Source of the DNA: Afipia felis ATCC 53690
GTDB lineage: Bacteria; Pseudomonadota; Alphaproteobacteria; Rhizobiales; Xanthobacteraceae
Length of the DNA: 64,000 nucleotides
Direction: 5' to 3'
Assembly: GCF_000314735.2 (NCBI RefSeq)
Contig: NZ_KB375270.1
Span: 2,108,001-2,172,000, forward strand
Within the stretch, counting starts at the first letter, position 1, and every line of letters starts with the position of its first letter. A program made the position numbers and the translations under genes. The notes under the pieces are model-generated. The model was not told the DNA's origin. It saw nothing but the letters and a program-made list of their open reading frames with translations, and made no database searches. Below, one piece after another: positions 8,054 through 17,340 of this stretch.

Positions 8054-10216
8054 ATGATCCGAACCACCAGCCTGCTGGGATGCGCGGCCCTGATTGCCCT
8101 CCCAACGTGCGATTCCGCCGCACAGACAGAGCTTCCGGCCATCACGGTGGCCGAGCCCAAACCCACCCGGAAGAAACGGACCCGACAGGTCCGGCGGTTG
8201 GCCATCCAACCGCAAGCCGCAGCAATCACGGCAACAGCTCCCCCCGCCGAAAATGCCCTGCCACCGTCGAGCTCGTCGACACAGCCAGCGTTCGCCTCCC
8301 AATCGCAGATGACGGCCTCACAGATCGTCGGGCGCGGCGGCGCATCGCTCGGCGACACGCTCGGGACCACGGCCGGTGTGTCGGCCACTTCGTTCTCCCC
8401 AGTCGCAAGTCGGCCGGTCATTCGCGGCCTTGGCGGCTTTCGCGTCCGCACCCAAGAAAACGGAATCGGCTCCGCCGACATGGCCAATCTCGGCGAGGAC
8501 CACGCCGTAACCATCGATCCTCTGATCGCGAGGGAAGTCGACGTCATTCGCGGTCCGGGCACATTGCGTTACGGCTCGCAGGCTATCGGCGGAGTCGTCA
8601 GCGCCAGCACCGGCCGCATCCCGACGACGACCCCTGCAAACGGCGTCGCCTTTGAAGCGCGCGGCGGCCTCAATAGCGTGAGCCGCGGCACAGATGGCGC
8701 AGCGCTGCTCGATGCCGGCGGCGGCAACTTTGCGATCCACGCCGATGCCTTCAGGCGACAGGCCGGCGATTACCGTATTCCCGGGGGCGTGCAGACGAAT
8801 TCGAGCTATCGCTCGGACGGGCACGCGGTTGGCGGCTCTTACATCTTCGACAGCGGCTTCGCCGGCGTCGCCTATCAGGAGATGGCGATGACCTACTTCA
8901 TCCCGGGGATCGATTCCGCGCGGGTGAAAAACCACATCGATCTGCACCAGTCGAAATGGACAAGCCGCGGCGAGTGGCGCGTCGGCGAGCACGGTCTCGA
9001 CGCTATCCGATACTGGTTCGGCGCTACGGATTACAAGCACAATGAGATCAACGGCATCGGCGCAGCCGCCGAGATTGGCTCGCGATTCAAGAACGAGGAA
9101 TTGGAATCCCGCGTCGAGGTGAGCCATCTGCCGTTCGCGACAGCGCTCGGCGATTGGCGCGGCACCGCCGGCGTGCAATGGGGACAACGCAATCTGTCCG
9201 TCGCCGGCGCAACCGAGCCGCTGCTGGCGCCCGCCAAGGCCCGTAACATCGCCGCTTTCGCGTTCGAGGAGCTCAATCTCACCCGTTCGCTGCGCGCGCA
9301 GGCGGCCATTCGCGTCGAGCGGACGCAGATCGATGGGACCGGCGCGCAATTCCCCTCATCATTTCTGCCGCCACCCGATCAGCCGATCCTATTTCCAGTC
9401 GATCGCAGCTTCATGCCTGTCAGCCTCAGCACCGGACTGCTTTATGAATTGCCGGCTGGCATCGTGGCGCGCATGACGTTGCAGCACGTCGAGCGTTCGC
9501 CCGATCCGATCGAAATGTTCTACAAAGGCCCGCACGACACCCCCCGCACGTTCGAGATCGGCGATCCGAACATGACGCTGGAAAAGGCGGACACAGCCGA
9601 GATTGGCCTCTCCCGCAAGCGTGGCGCCACCCGATTTGAAGCCTCGGTTTACGCCTCGCGCTATCGGAATTTCATCTTCAAGAATTTCACCGGCATCCGC
9701 TGCAACGAAACCTTCGCCTCGTGTGGCACGCCCGGTGCGAGCTATGACCAGATCGTCTATTCACAGCGCGACGCGCGCTTCGTCGGCGGCGAGATCGAGA
9801 TCGAGCACGACGTCGCGCCGCTCTGGAACGGCGTGTGGGGCCTCGGGGCACAATACGACATCGTCCATGCGACGTTTGCCGACGGCGGCTACGTCCCGAA
9901 AATTCCGCCGCAGCGCCTCGGGGGCAGTCTCTTCTATCGCGACGAGGGCTGGAACGCGCATGTGAGCCTGCTGCATGCCTTTGCACAGACGCATCTCGGC
10001 GCCTTCGAGACGCCGACACCCGGTTTCAACCTGTTGAATGCCGAGCTGAGCCACACCCATAAATTTTCCAGAGCGGGGCTGCCGATCACCCTGACCGTCG
10101 GCCTCAAGGGAGAAAATCTGCTCGACGCCGACATCCGGCTGCACCAGTCCTACAAGAAGGACGAGGTGCTGCAACCAGGGCGAAATGTGCGTCTGTTCGC
10201 ATCCATGAAGTTCTGA
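8054..10216 (+). CDS. TonB-dependent outer-membrane receptor, ZnuD-like
   Basis: 720 residues with a cleavable signal peptide (about residues 1-23). After a basic, proline-rich linker comes the plug domain near residues 95-200, with GDTLGTTAGVSATSF, RPVIRGLGGFRV, NGIGSADMANL, DHAV-IDPL and EVIRGP-like VDVIRGPGTLRYGSQAIGGVV. The remainder is a beta-barrel ending in MKF, a C-terminal Phe typical of outer-membrane barrels. The plug motifs resemble the ZnuD zinc/heme receptor group rather than siderophore receptors, so zinc or another metal chelate is the best guess. A Fur-type palindrome lies in its promoter. Monocistronic; hisZ follows after 153 bases. Confidence 0.85.
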   Translation: MIRTTSLLGCAALIALPTCDSAAQTELPAITVAEPKPTRKKRTRQVRRLAIQPQAAAITATAPPAENALPPSSSSTQPAFASQSQMTASQIVGRGGASLGDTLGTTAGVSATSFSPVASRPVIRGLGGFRVRTQENGIGSADMANLGEDHAVTIDPLIAREVDVIRGPGTLRYGSQAIGGVVSASTGRIPTTTPANGVAFEARGGLNSVSRGTDGAALLDAGGGNFAIHADAFRRQAGDYRIPGGVQTNSSYRSDGHAVGGSYIFDSGFAGVAYQEMAMTYFIPGIDSARVKNHIDLHQSKWTSRGEWRVGEHGLDAIRYWFGATDYKHNEINGIGAAAEIGSRFKNEELESRVEVSHLPFATALGDWRGTAGVQWGQRNLSVAGATEPLLAPAKARNIAAFAFEELNLTRSLRAQAAIRVERTQIDGTGAQFPSSFLPPPDQPILFPVDRSFMPVSLSTGLLYELPAGIVARMTLQHVERSPDPIEMFYKGPHDTPRTFEIGDPNMTLEKADTAEIGLSRKRGATRFEASVYASRYRNFIFKNFTGIRCNETFASCGTPGASYDQIVYSQRDARFVGGEIEIEHDVAPLWNGVWGLGAQYDIVHATFADGGYVPKIPPQRLGGSLFYRDEGWNAHVSLLHAFAQTHLGAFETPTPGFNLLNAELSHTHKFSRAGLPITLTVGLKGENLLDADIRLHQSYKKDEVLQPGRNVRLFASMKF

Positions 10217-10369
10217 TCCGGACAGGGCTTTCTCCCGGGAAAGGCCAATGAGGCCCCCTGAGCGGGGCTCCAGCCTTCGATTCTCATTAAGACACTTTGA
10301 GTTTCCCCATCGAAACCCGGGCTTTGCCGTGTTAAACGGCTGCAAAATTGATCGTTTACGGACTTTTCG

Positions 10370-11509
10370 ATGAATACCGCTTCCACCTCGCCCGTGACCG
10401 GGTCCGCCGCCCGGGCGGATGCCTTGCTGTCGGCGTTCGCAGGCGCCGGCTACGAGCAGGCCGCGCCCGCGATCCTGCAGCCGGCTGAGCCCTTTCTCGA
10501 CCTTTCCGGCGAGGACATTCGCAAGAGCCTCTACCTCACCACCGATCCGAACGGTGAGGATCTGTGCCTGCGCCCCGACCTCACCATCCCGGTCGCGCGC
10601 GATTATCTGGCCTCTCCCCGCGCCGGCAAGCCCGGGAACTTCTACTATCTCGGCCCGGTGTTCCGCTTTCGTGGCGGCAAACCCAGCGAATTCCTGCAGG
10701 CTGGCGTTGAATCCTTCGGACGCAACGACCGTGCCGCAGCCGACGCCGAGATGATGGCGCTGGCACTTGAAGCAACCACCGCTTTCGGCGTGCGCGACCT
10801 CGATATCCGCTCTGGCGATGCCGCGCTGTTCATGGCGCTGATCGATGCACTCAAGCTCGCGCCGGTGTGGCGGCGGCGACTGGTGAAATGTTTCAACCGC
10901 AAGACCAGCATCACCGCCGAGGTCGAAAACCTGAGGCAGGGCGCGGGCCAGAGCGACTATGAGGGCGTGCTGGCCGCGCTCGCAGGTTCCGACCGCAAGG
11001 CCGCGCTCGCGCTCGTTACCGACCTGATGTCGATCGCGGGCACAGAGAATGTCGGCGGCCGCACAACAGCGGAAATCGCAGACCGTTTCCTCGAACAGTC
11101 GACGCTGAAAGGCGGCACGCTGTCGCGCGAGACGCTGACGCTGATCGAGCGTTTCCTCGCCATTTCAGGCGAACCCGACGAGGCGCTCGCGCAATTGCGC
11201 AATCTCACCGCCGATGCCCGGCTCGATATCAACGCTGCTCTCGACGCGTTCGAGAACCGCATCGGCTTCATGGCGGCACGCGGCATCGACACCGGCAAGA
11301 TCGCGTTCTCGACCTCGTTCGGCCGCGGACTCGACTATTACACCGGCTTCGAATTCGAAATCCGCCGCAACAACAATGGCGGCGAACCGCTGGTCGGCGG
11401 TGGCCGCTACGACGACCTGCTGACGCGGCTCGGCGCAGCCTCTCCCACTCCCGCCGTCGGATTCTCGGTCTGGATCGACGCGCTGACCAAGGCGGGAGGC
11501 GCCGCATGA
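10370..11509 (+). CDS. hisZ: ATP phosphoribosyltransferase regulatory subunit
   Basis: 379 residues. HisZ is a class II histidyl-tRNA synthetase paralogue that forms a hetero-octamer with HisG and confers histidine feedback on the first step of histidine synthesis. Visible features are motif-2-like [12 protein letters not shown] (near residue 66), GPVFRF (near 98), the [15 protein letters not shown] block near 318 and GGGRYDDLL near 344. No anticodon-binding domain follows. Its TGA overlaps the hisG ATG by 4 bases, so HisZ and HisG are translated together. Confidence 0.95.
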   Translation: MNTASTSPVTGSAARADALLSAFAGAGYEQAAPAILQPAEPFLDLSGEDIRKSLYLTTDPNGEDLCLRPDLTIPVARDYLASPRAGKPGNFYYLGPVFRFRGGKPSEFLQAGVESFGRNDRAAADAEMMALALEATTAFGVRDLDIRSGDAALFMALIDALKLAPVWRRRLVKCFNRKTSITAEVENLRQGAGQSDYEGVLAALAGSDRKAALALVTDLMSIAGTENVGGRTTAEIADRFLEQSTLKGGTLSRETLTLIERFLAISGEPDEALAQLRNLTADARLDINAALDAFENRIGFMAARGIDTGKIAFSTSFGRGLDYYTGFEFEIRRNNNGGEPLVGGGRYDDLLTRLGAASPTPAVGFSVWIDALTKAGGAA

Positions 11510-12483
11510 CCAATCCGTTCGTTCTTGCCGTTCCCTCCAAGGGCCGGCTTCAGGAAAATGCCGACGCCTTCTTTGCCCGCGCAGGCCTCGCGCTCGCCAA
11601 ACCGCGCGGCGCACGCGACTATCGCGGCACCATCTCGGGCCTCGATCAGGTTGAGATCGCTTATCTCTCCGCGAGCGAGATCGCGGCGCAGCTCGCGCGC
11701 GGCCAGATTCACCTCGGCATCACCGGCGAGGATTTGATCCGCGAAAGTATCGCGGACGCCGACAGGCGCGTGATGCTGATCGAATCGCTCGGGTTTGGCA
11801 GCGCTAATGTGGTGGTCGCCGTGCCGCAGGCGTGGATCGATGTGCGCACCATGGCAGACCTCGACGACGTCGCGACCTCGTTCCGCGTCAAGCACAACCG
11901 CCGTATGCGGGTCGCCACCAAATACATTAACCTGACGCGCCACTTTTTCGCGCTGCACGGCATCGTCGATTATCGCATCGTCGAAAGTGCCGGCGCGACT
12001 GAAGGCGCTCCCGCGAGCGGCGCGGCCGAACTGATCGTTGACATCACCACGACCGGCGCGACGCTGGCCGCCAACGGCCTGAAGGTGCTCGACGACGGCA
12101 CGATGCTGCGCAGCCAGGCCAATCTCGTTGCCTCCCGCGCCGCCGACTGGAATGCAGATGCACGCGAGACAGCGCGCATCATCCTCGACCACATTGCCGC
12201 CCGCGCTCGCGCGGCAAAGTACAAGGAAGTTCGCACCCGGCTCGCGAATTGCGACGATGTGCTGCTCACGGAGATTCACGACCGCTTCGGAGCGGTCGCG
12301 CCGTTCGGTGGTCCGGTGCCATCGGGCCTCCTCACGCTGCACTGTCCGCCCGCGCAGCTTTACGCGCTCGGCAGCCTGCTGCGCGCGCGTGGCGCCGAAA
12401 CGGTGAGCATCGGCTCGCTCGACTATGTGATGGCCCGCGACAATCCGCTGTTCTCGCGGCTGGAAGCTTTTCTCGCAACATGA
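11506..12483 (+). CDS. hisG: ATP phosphoribosyltransferase catalytic subunit
   Basis: 325 residues. Condenses ATP and PRPP in the first step of histidine synthesis. N-terminal PSKGRLQE and the PRPP-binding segment [24 protein letters not shown] near residues 178-203 are diagnostic. The protein is longer than the roughly 210-230-residue HisG that usually pairs with HisZ; the last 75 residues ([33 protein letters not shown]) look like a remnant of the C-terminal regulatory domain of long HisG. Overlaps hisZ by 4 bases. See finding. Confidence 0.95.
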   Translation: MTNPFVLAVPSKGRLQENADAFFARAGLALAKPRGARDYRGTISGLDQVEIAYLSASEIAAQLARGQIHLGITGEDLIRESIADADRRVMLIESLGFGSANVVVAVPQAWIDVRTMADLDDVATSFRVKHNRRMRVATKYINLTRHFFALHGIVDYRIVESAGATEGAPASGAAELIVDITTTGATLAANGLKVLDDGTMLRSQANLVASRAADWNADARETARIILDHIAARARAAKYKEVRTRLANCDDVLLTEIHDRFGAVAPFGGPVPSGLLTLHCPPAQLYALGSLLRARGAETVSIGSLDYVMARDNPLFSRLEAFLAT

Positions 12484-12567
12484 GCCGCGACATGGCCTCC
12501 CTTCGGCAACCTCTTGGCGAATGCCGCTTGCCATCGCCATATCAAGGTCGGTTTCTTCGAGGATTTA

Positions 12568-13623
12568 ATGGTTATGTCCGGGTCTGAGGTTCCAGCCCCC
12601 ATTCGCGAGAAACTTCCCGCTGCCACGCACGGGTTGTCCATCGTGGTGCCATTGCTCAACGAGGCCCCGGGCCTGGTGGCGCTGCACGACCGCATCTCCA
12701 CGCTCGCTATCAAGCTGAAGCAGCGCTATGGCCTACCCTGCGAGGTGATTTACGTCGACGACGGTTCGACCGACGCCACGCTGACGATTGCGCGCGACCT
12801 GCCGGCCGACAAACTCGACGTGCAGACGGTGTCACTGTCGCGCAATTTCGGCAAGGAAGCTGCGCTGATGGCAGGCCTCGACCATGCCCGGCTCGGCGCG
12901 GTGCTGTTCATGGACGGCGACGGCCAGCATTCGCCGGATCTTGCCGAGCAACTGGTGCGCCACTGGATCGAGGGTGGGTACGACGTCGTCTACACCGCCA
13001 AGGCCCATCGCCAGAACGAGTCGGCGCTGCGCCGTTTGGCGGTTCATAATTTCTATTGGCTGGTGAATTGGGGCGCGCGCCAGAAAATCCCGGAGGATGC
13101 CGGCGATTTCCGCCTGCTGTCGCCGCGCGCCGCGCGTGCATTACGGATGATGCCGGAGCGCAACCGCTTCTTCAAAGGCCTGACGAGCTGGATCGGCTTC
13201 CGCCAGATGCGGGTCGATTACGAGCCGGAGCCGCGCGCCCACGGCACCACGACCTTCAACGCCCGCCGTCTGCTGGGTCTATCGATCGAGGGCATTACCT
13301 CCTTCTCGGTCGCGCCGCTGCGAATCGCGAGCCTGCTCGGCATGCTGATCGCGCTGTTTGCGCTGCTGTTCGGCCTGTCGATCATGTGGGAGACCCTGAC
13401 GACCGGCAAATCGGTGCCGGGTTATCCGTCGCTCGTGATAGGCATGATGACCCTCGGTGGCGTGCAGTTGATCGTCATCGGCGTGCTTGGCGAATATATC
13501 GGCAAGATCCTCTCTGAACTGAAAGCGCGGCCGATCTATTTCGTCGCCGAACAGTCGCTGCGCACCTCGCCTGATCAGACGAACGCCACCCACTCTTCCT
13601 CGCATACGGCGGACCCGGTGTGA
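12568..13623 (+). CDS. Glycosyltransferase family 2, polyprenyl-phosphate glycosyltransferase type
   Basis: 351 residues from the ATG at 12568, preceded by GAGG; a further ATG upstream in frame at 12514 lacks a binding site. The GT2 fold is shown by SIVVPLLNE, the nucleotide-binding VDDGSTDAT and the DxD-like FMDGDGQH. Two hydrophobic segments near residues 250-285 and 295-325 anchor the C-terminus in the membrane, as in ArnC, GtrB and DPM1 homologues. It probably charges undecaprenyl phosphate with a sugar at the cytoplasmic face. Its end overlaps the ChbG-family gene by 4 bases, indicating a joint pathway. Confidence 0.87.
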   Translation: MVMSGSEVPAPIREKLPAATHGLSIVVPLLNEAPGLVALHDRISTLAIKLKQRYGLPCEVIYVDDGSTDATLTIARDLPADKLDVQTVSLSRNFGKEAALMAGLDHARLGAVLFMDGDGQHSPDLAEQLVRHWIEGGYDVVYTAKAHRQNESALRRLAVHNFYWLVNWGARQKIPEDAGDFRLLSPRAARALRMMPERNRFFKGLTSWIGFRQMRVDYEPEPRAHGTTTFNARRLLGLSIEGITSFSVAPLRIASLLGMLIALFALLFGLSIMWETLTTGKSVPGYPSLVIGMMTLGGVQLIVIGVLGEYIGKILSELKARPIYFVAEQSLRTSPDQTNATHSSSHTADPV

Positions 13624-14456
13624 GCGGACCGCGCCGCATCACCCTTTGTGCCGACGATTACGGCATCAGCGAAGGCGTCAACCGCGGCATCCGCGACCTG
13701 ATCGAACGCCGACGCCTTAACGCGACTTCGGTGATGGTGGTTGGCCCCGCCGCCACGCGCGAGGAAGCCGAGGCGCTGTCGCGTGTCGCTGCGAATGGCA
13801 CCTGCGAGATCGGTCTGCATGTCACGCTGACCGCGCCCTTCTCCCCGCTGACAATGCATTTCCGTCCGCTCGACGGCGGCATGTTCTGGCCGGTTGGAAA
13901 GCTCTTGCGCATGGCGCTGTTACGGCGCCTCGATGCTGAATTCGTCTATGCCGAGGTGATGGCGCAGATCGTGCTGTTCCGCGAATTGTTCGGCGCACCG
14001 CCCGCCTATCTCGACGGCCACCAGCACGTCCAGTTGTTTCCGGGAAACCGCGACGGTTTCATCCGCGCCGCGCGCGACGCCGCACCTGACGCATGGGCGC
14101 GGCAATGCGGACGGACGCATGCATCTTTGCGCCTCGGCAATCCCAAGGCCATGCTGTTGGATGCTTTGAGCGCGACCTTCCGCAAGCGCTGCGCCGAGAA
14201 TGGCCTGCACACCAATCCCGCTTTCGCGGGCGCGTATGATTTCCGGAAGCTCCCCGACTTCGGCAGCCTGATGCGCGGCTTCCTCGCACCCCTTCCGGAC
14301 GGCGGGCTTGTGATGTGCCATCCTGGGTTCGTTGACGACACCCTACGGGAGCTCGATCCGCTGACCGACCAGCGCGAACGCGAGCATGCTTACCTCGCCG
14401 GCGACGATTTCCCACGTCTGCTCGATGAACTCGGCATCTCGCTCGCAAAGGCATAA
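13620..14456 (+). CDS. ChbG/HpnK family carbohydrate deacetylase
   Basis: 278 residues from GTG at 13620 within a GTGTGA overlap with the glycosyltransferase stop. The YdjC-like fold carries the metal and base motifs CADDYGISEGVNRGI (near residue 10), EIGLHVTLT (near 62), DGHQHVQLFP (near 130) and MCHPGFVDD (near 235). Members remove acetyl groups from chitooligosaccharides or act in hopanoid glycolipid synthesis (HpnK). Pairing with a polyprenyl-phosphate glycosyltransferase suggests it deacetylates the lipid-linked sugar. No hopanoid cluster is present here, so HpnK proper is not claimed. Confidence 0.87.
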   Translation: MSGPRRITLCADDYGISEGVNRGIRDLIERRRLNATSVMVVGPAATREEAEALSRVAANGTCEIGLHVTLTAPFSPLTMHFRPLDGGMFWPVGKLLRMALLRRLDAEFVYAEVMAQIVLFRELFGAPPAYLDGHQHVQLFPGNRDGFIRAARDAAPDAWARQCGRTHASLRLGNPKAMLLDALSATFRKRCAENGLHTNPAFAGAYDFRKLPDFGSLMRGFLAPLPDGGLVMCHPGFVDDTLRELDPLTDQREREHAYLAGDDFPRLLDELGISLAKA

Positions 14457-14579
14457 GGGCAGTTTGCCGCAGGGCAACGCCGCACCTTGGCGAAATTTAA
14501 TCTGCGTTCCCGCTTACGCCGACCCAAAACCCGCCTAGATCGTGGGAACAATCATTCGCCCAATCAGGAGAGGACGAAG

Positions 14580-15392
14580 ATGACCCCGCAAGAGCGCCAG
14601 TTGATCGACGATCTGTTTGGCCGGCTCGAAAGGCTCGAAACCACCCCGCGTGACGCCGAGGCGGAATCCGCAATCATGGCCGGTTTGCGGCGCGCGCCGA
14701 ATGCCGTCTACGCTCTGGTGCAGACGGTGCTGCTGCAGGACGAAGCGCTCAAGCACGCGACCGCGCGGATCGAACAGCTTGAGGCGGGCGAGGCTCCGCA
14801 AAACCAAGGCAGCTTCCTGGATTCACTGCGCGGCACGCTGTTCGGCGAGAACGCCGCGCCTTCGCGCGGCTCGGTGCCGAACGTGCCGCCCTCCAATCCA
14901 AACGCACGGCCGGTCTGGAACAGCGGTCAGGTACTCGGCCAGCCCGATAGCTATGCCGATCCGCGTAGCGCACCGGGTGGCTATGCCCAGCCGGGCTATG
15001 GCGCGCCGCAGCCGCAAGGCGGCGGATCGTCGTTTCTCGGCACCGCGGCTGCGGCCGCAGCCGGCATGATCGGCGGCTCCTTGCTGATGAACAGCCTGCG
15101 CGGCCTTGGAGGTGGACTTGGCGGCGGCCAGCAACAGAGTTTCGGCAATAGTTCTAATCCGTGGGGCGGCAGCAACAGCAATGACTCGCTCGCACGCGAC
15201 GCCGGCATCAACGACATCGACAAGACCGGCGGCAGCATCGAGGATCGCCGCCAGAGCTTCGCCGACCGGGCGCAGGACGCCGAGCAGGACCGCTATGACG
15301 ATCAAGATCAGGACCAAGATCAGGATCAGGACGATGACGACGGCGATTTCGACGATGGAAGCTTCGACTCCGACGACAGCGATTTTGCCTGA
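14580..15392 (+). CDS. DUF2076 domain protein with aspartate-rich tail
   Basis: 270 residues from the ATG at 14580 behind AGGAGAGG; an upstream in-frame ATG at 14487 has no binding site. The N-terminal 90 residues (MTPQERQLIDDLFGRL, YALVQTVLLQDEALKHA) match DUF2076. The middle is Gly/Pro/Ser-rich with an Ala-rich helix AAAAAAGMIGGSLLMN near residue 160 that could associate with membranes. The last 35 residues are almost entirely Asp, Gln, Gly and Ser, encoded partly by a hexanucleotide repeat. Role unknown; some family members are described as periplasmic sensors but no export signal is visible here. A bidirectional terminator follows. Confidence 0.83.
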   Translation: MTPQERQLIDDLFGRLERLETTPRDAEAESAIMAGLRRAPNAVYALVQTVLLQDEALKHATARIEQLEAGEAPQNQGSFLDSLRGTLFGENAAPSRGSVPNVPPSNPNARPVWNSGQVLGQPDSYADPRSAPGGYAQPGYGAPQPQGGGSSFLGTAAAAAAGMIGGSLLMNSLRGLGGGLGGGQQQSFGNSSNPWGGSNSNDSLARDAGINDIDKTGGSIEDRRQSFADRAQDAEQDRYDDQDQDQDQDQDDDDGDFDDGSFDSDDSDFA

Positions 15393-15415
15393 ATCGAAAA
15401 TCGGACGAGCCAAAT

Positions 15416-15446
15416 AAAAAACGGCCGCTGCAATAGCGGCCGTTTT
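15416..15446. terminator. Bidirectional rho-independent terminator
   Basis: Stem ACGGCCGCT at 15421-15429 pairs with AGCGGCCGT at 15435-15443 around a five-base loop, flanked by A5 on the left and T4 on the right. It serves both the DUF2076 gene and the convergent L,D-transpeptidase gene. Confidence 0.9.
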
Positions 15447-15467
15447 CTTATTCAAACCGACTTTTCG

Positions 15468-16217
15468 TCAGAGCACAACGACGCGGGTGCCAACCTTGAC
15501 GCGACCATAGAGATCGATGACATCCTCATTGCGCATGCGGATGCACCCCGAGGAAACATTGGTGCCGATCGTCCACGGTTCGTTGGAGCCGTGGATGCGA
15601 TACAGCGACGAGCCAAGATACATCGCACGCGCGCCAAGCGGGTTTTCCGGGCCGCCTTCCATATGGCGCGGCAGATCGGGGCGGCGCTTGAGCATTTCCG
15701 CAGGCGGCGTCCAGTCCGGCCACTCGCGCTTCGCTGAAATCGTCTTCACACCGGACCACATGAAGCCGGGCTTGCCGACACCGACGCCGTAGCGCAGCGC
15801 CTGGCCGTTGCCCTGCACCAGATAGAGAAACTTGTTCGGCGTATCGATCACGAGCGTACCGGCCGCTTCCTTGCCGTTGTAATCGACGACCTGCTTTTCA
15901 TAGCGAGGATCGAAGCCGGGTTGCGCTGCTTCGACCGAACGGTCCTGCTGATAGCCGCGCTGCCGCGGATCGTACTGATCCTCGGGCATTTGCTGATACG
16001 CAGGCGCCATCTGCTCGCCACCGCCGAACAGAAACTGGATGAAGCCGCCCCCCATATTGCTGGCGGGCTGCTGATAGGCCGCGCGCTGTGGTGGCGGAGC
16101 GTAGTCAGACTGCGCGGCATAATAGACTTGAGAACCGGCGCTCTGGGCGAACGCGGGATAACTCGTGCCGATCAGACATGCGCCGGCGACGAGCGCGAGA
16201 CGGATTTTTGCGGACAT
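15468..16217 (-). CDS. L,D-transpeptidase (YkuD domain)
   Basis: 249 residues, with a signal peptide ending near residue 24 (PAFA). The YkuD catalytic domain covers about residues 110-249; the motif IHGSNEPWTIG followed by SSGCIRMRN near residues 223-235 holds the catalytic His and Cys. Such enzymes make 3-3 crosslinks in peptidoglycan or attach outer-membrane proteins to it, in the periplasm. Residues 25-100 are Gln/Tyr/Pro-rich and likely disordered. Convergent with the DUF2076 gene; nothing else is cotranscribed. About 300 bases upstream to cheZ hold both promoters but no further gene. Confidence 0.94.
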   Translation of the reverse strand: MSAKIRLALVAGACLIGTSYPAFAQSAGSQVYYAAQSDYAPPPQRAAYQQPASNMGGGFIQFLFGGGEQMAPAYQQMPEDQYDPRQRGYQQDRSVEAAQPGFDPRYEKQVVDYNGKEAAGTLVIDTPNKFLYLVQGNGQALRYGVGVGKPGFMWSGVKTISAKREWPDWTPPAEMLKRRPDLPRHMEGGPENPLGARAMYLGSSLYRIHGSNEPWTIGTNVSSGCIRMRNEDVIDLYGRVKVGTRVVVL

Positions 16218-16515
16218 GGACGTACTCTGTACTGTTCGTCACGGGACCATTGCGGGCGTAACGACGCCTCGCGCCCCGATGTAACGGTGCAACCGCGGAA
16301 GTTTTGGTAAACGGCAGCCGCGTTTCGATTCACCACGTCGCGCAGCAGCCTGCGTTCCTGCCAACAGCGTTTATTTTTAATGAAAGGCGACACGCCATGG
16401 TTAATTGCCGTTGAGCATGTTCAGAATATTTTCCCAGACGCAAAGCTGCCCATGAACCGGGCGTTAAATAGCCGACCGCTACACGTTTGCGCATTGAGGT
16501 TGGGGAAGAATTCCA

Positions 16516-17280
16516 ATGACAGCTCAGCGCAAGCGTTTTCGCATTGAAGAATTGCAATTCGGCGCCATGCCGGAATTGAACGACGCAGGATCCGATCAGA
16601 TGCATGAGCGCATCATGACCGAGCTACGCGTCATTCGCGAACAGATGGGCCGGATCACGCTGGGCTCCCGCGTCCGGACTGAAGACAACACGATCACGCA
16701 GGAAGAAGCTAACGCCAAGGCCGCGCTCGAATCCTACCGTGCGCAGATCGCCCAGTGCGAGAAGCTCAAGGTCGAGCTCGACCTGATCCACGAAGCAATC
16801 AACCGCACCAAGGAAGAAATCGCCGTGCTGCACGGCACGAGCTTCAGCGGCGCGGAAATGTCGAAGGTCACCGGCGAGCTCGGAGCCATCGTCGGGGGCA
16901 CCGAAGAAGCCACCGACCAGATTCTTGCCGCCGCGGAAGCCATCGATCAGGCTGCCAGCGCGCTCGCCAAAGGTACCTCGGCCGATCAGCAGGAACGTAT
17001 GGTCGCCGACATCTCCGAGCGCGTCATCAGCATCTTCGAAGCCTGCAACTTCCAGGACCTCACCGGCCAGCGCATCAGCAAGGTGATGAACACGATGAAG
17101 TTCATCGAGCATCACATCAACGTCATGATGGACATCTGGGGCGGCGTCGACGCCATCAAGGCGCATGCGCCGGCGATCCTCGATACCCGCGAGGGCGACG
17201 CCAAGCTGCTCAACGGACCGAAGCTCGACGGTGACGAAGGGCACGCTTCGCAGAACGATATCGACGCGCTGTTCAACTAA
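16516..17280 (+). CDS. cheZ: Protein phosphatase CheZ
   Basis: 254 residues, mostly helical. CheZ dephosphorylates CheY-P and ends the tumble signal in chemotaxis. The phosphatase helix is recognisable: ACNFQDLTGQRISKVM near residues 178-193, whose FQDLTGQ contains the catalytic Gln of the family. Flanking long helices (MDIWGGVDAIK at the C-side) form the four-helix dimer. The C-terminal DDIDALFN-like ending (QNDIDALFN) fits the CheY-binding peptide. Start chosen at ATG 16516 after GGGGAAG. No other che gene is nearby; a strong terminator follows. Confidence 0.9.
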   Translation: MTAQRKRFRIEELQFGAMPELNDAGSDQMHERIMTELRVIREQMGRITLGSRVRTEDNTITQEEANAKAALESYRAQIAQCEKLKVELDLIHEAINRTKEEIAVLHGTSFSGAEMSKVTGELGAIVGGTEEATDQILAAAEAIDQAASALAKGTSADQQERMVADISERVISIFEACNFQDLTGQRISKVMNTMKFIEHHINVMMDIWGGVDAIKAHAPAILDTREGDAKLLNGPKLDGDEGHASQNDIDALFN

Positions 17281-17304
17281 AAGCCGCGTCCGCCACATTC
17301 AAAA

Positions 17305-17331
17305 CGCCCCCGCCTCGTCGGGGGCGTTTTT
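17305..17331. terminator. Rho-independent terminator after cheZ
   Basis: CGCCCCCG at 17305-17312 pairs with CGGGGGCG at 17319-17326 and is followed by T5. A run of A at 17301-17304 makes it usable by the convergent MFS gene too. Confidence 0.9.
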
Positions 17332-17340
17332 GTTTCCGCT

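Noticed and set aside
10252..10275. GCCCC/GGGGC hairpin after the TonB receptor as a terminator
   Set aside because: Stem is only five bases and no T tract follows.
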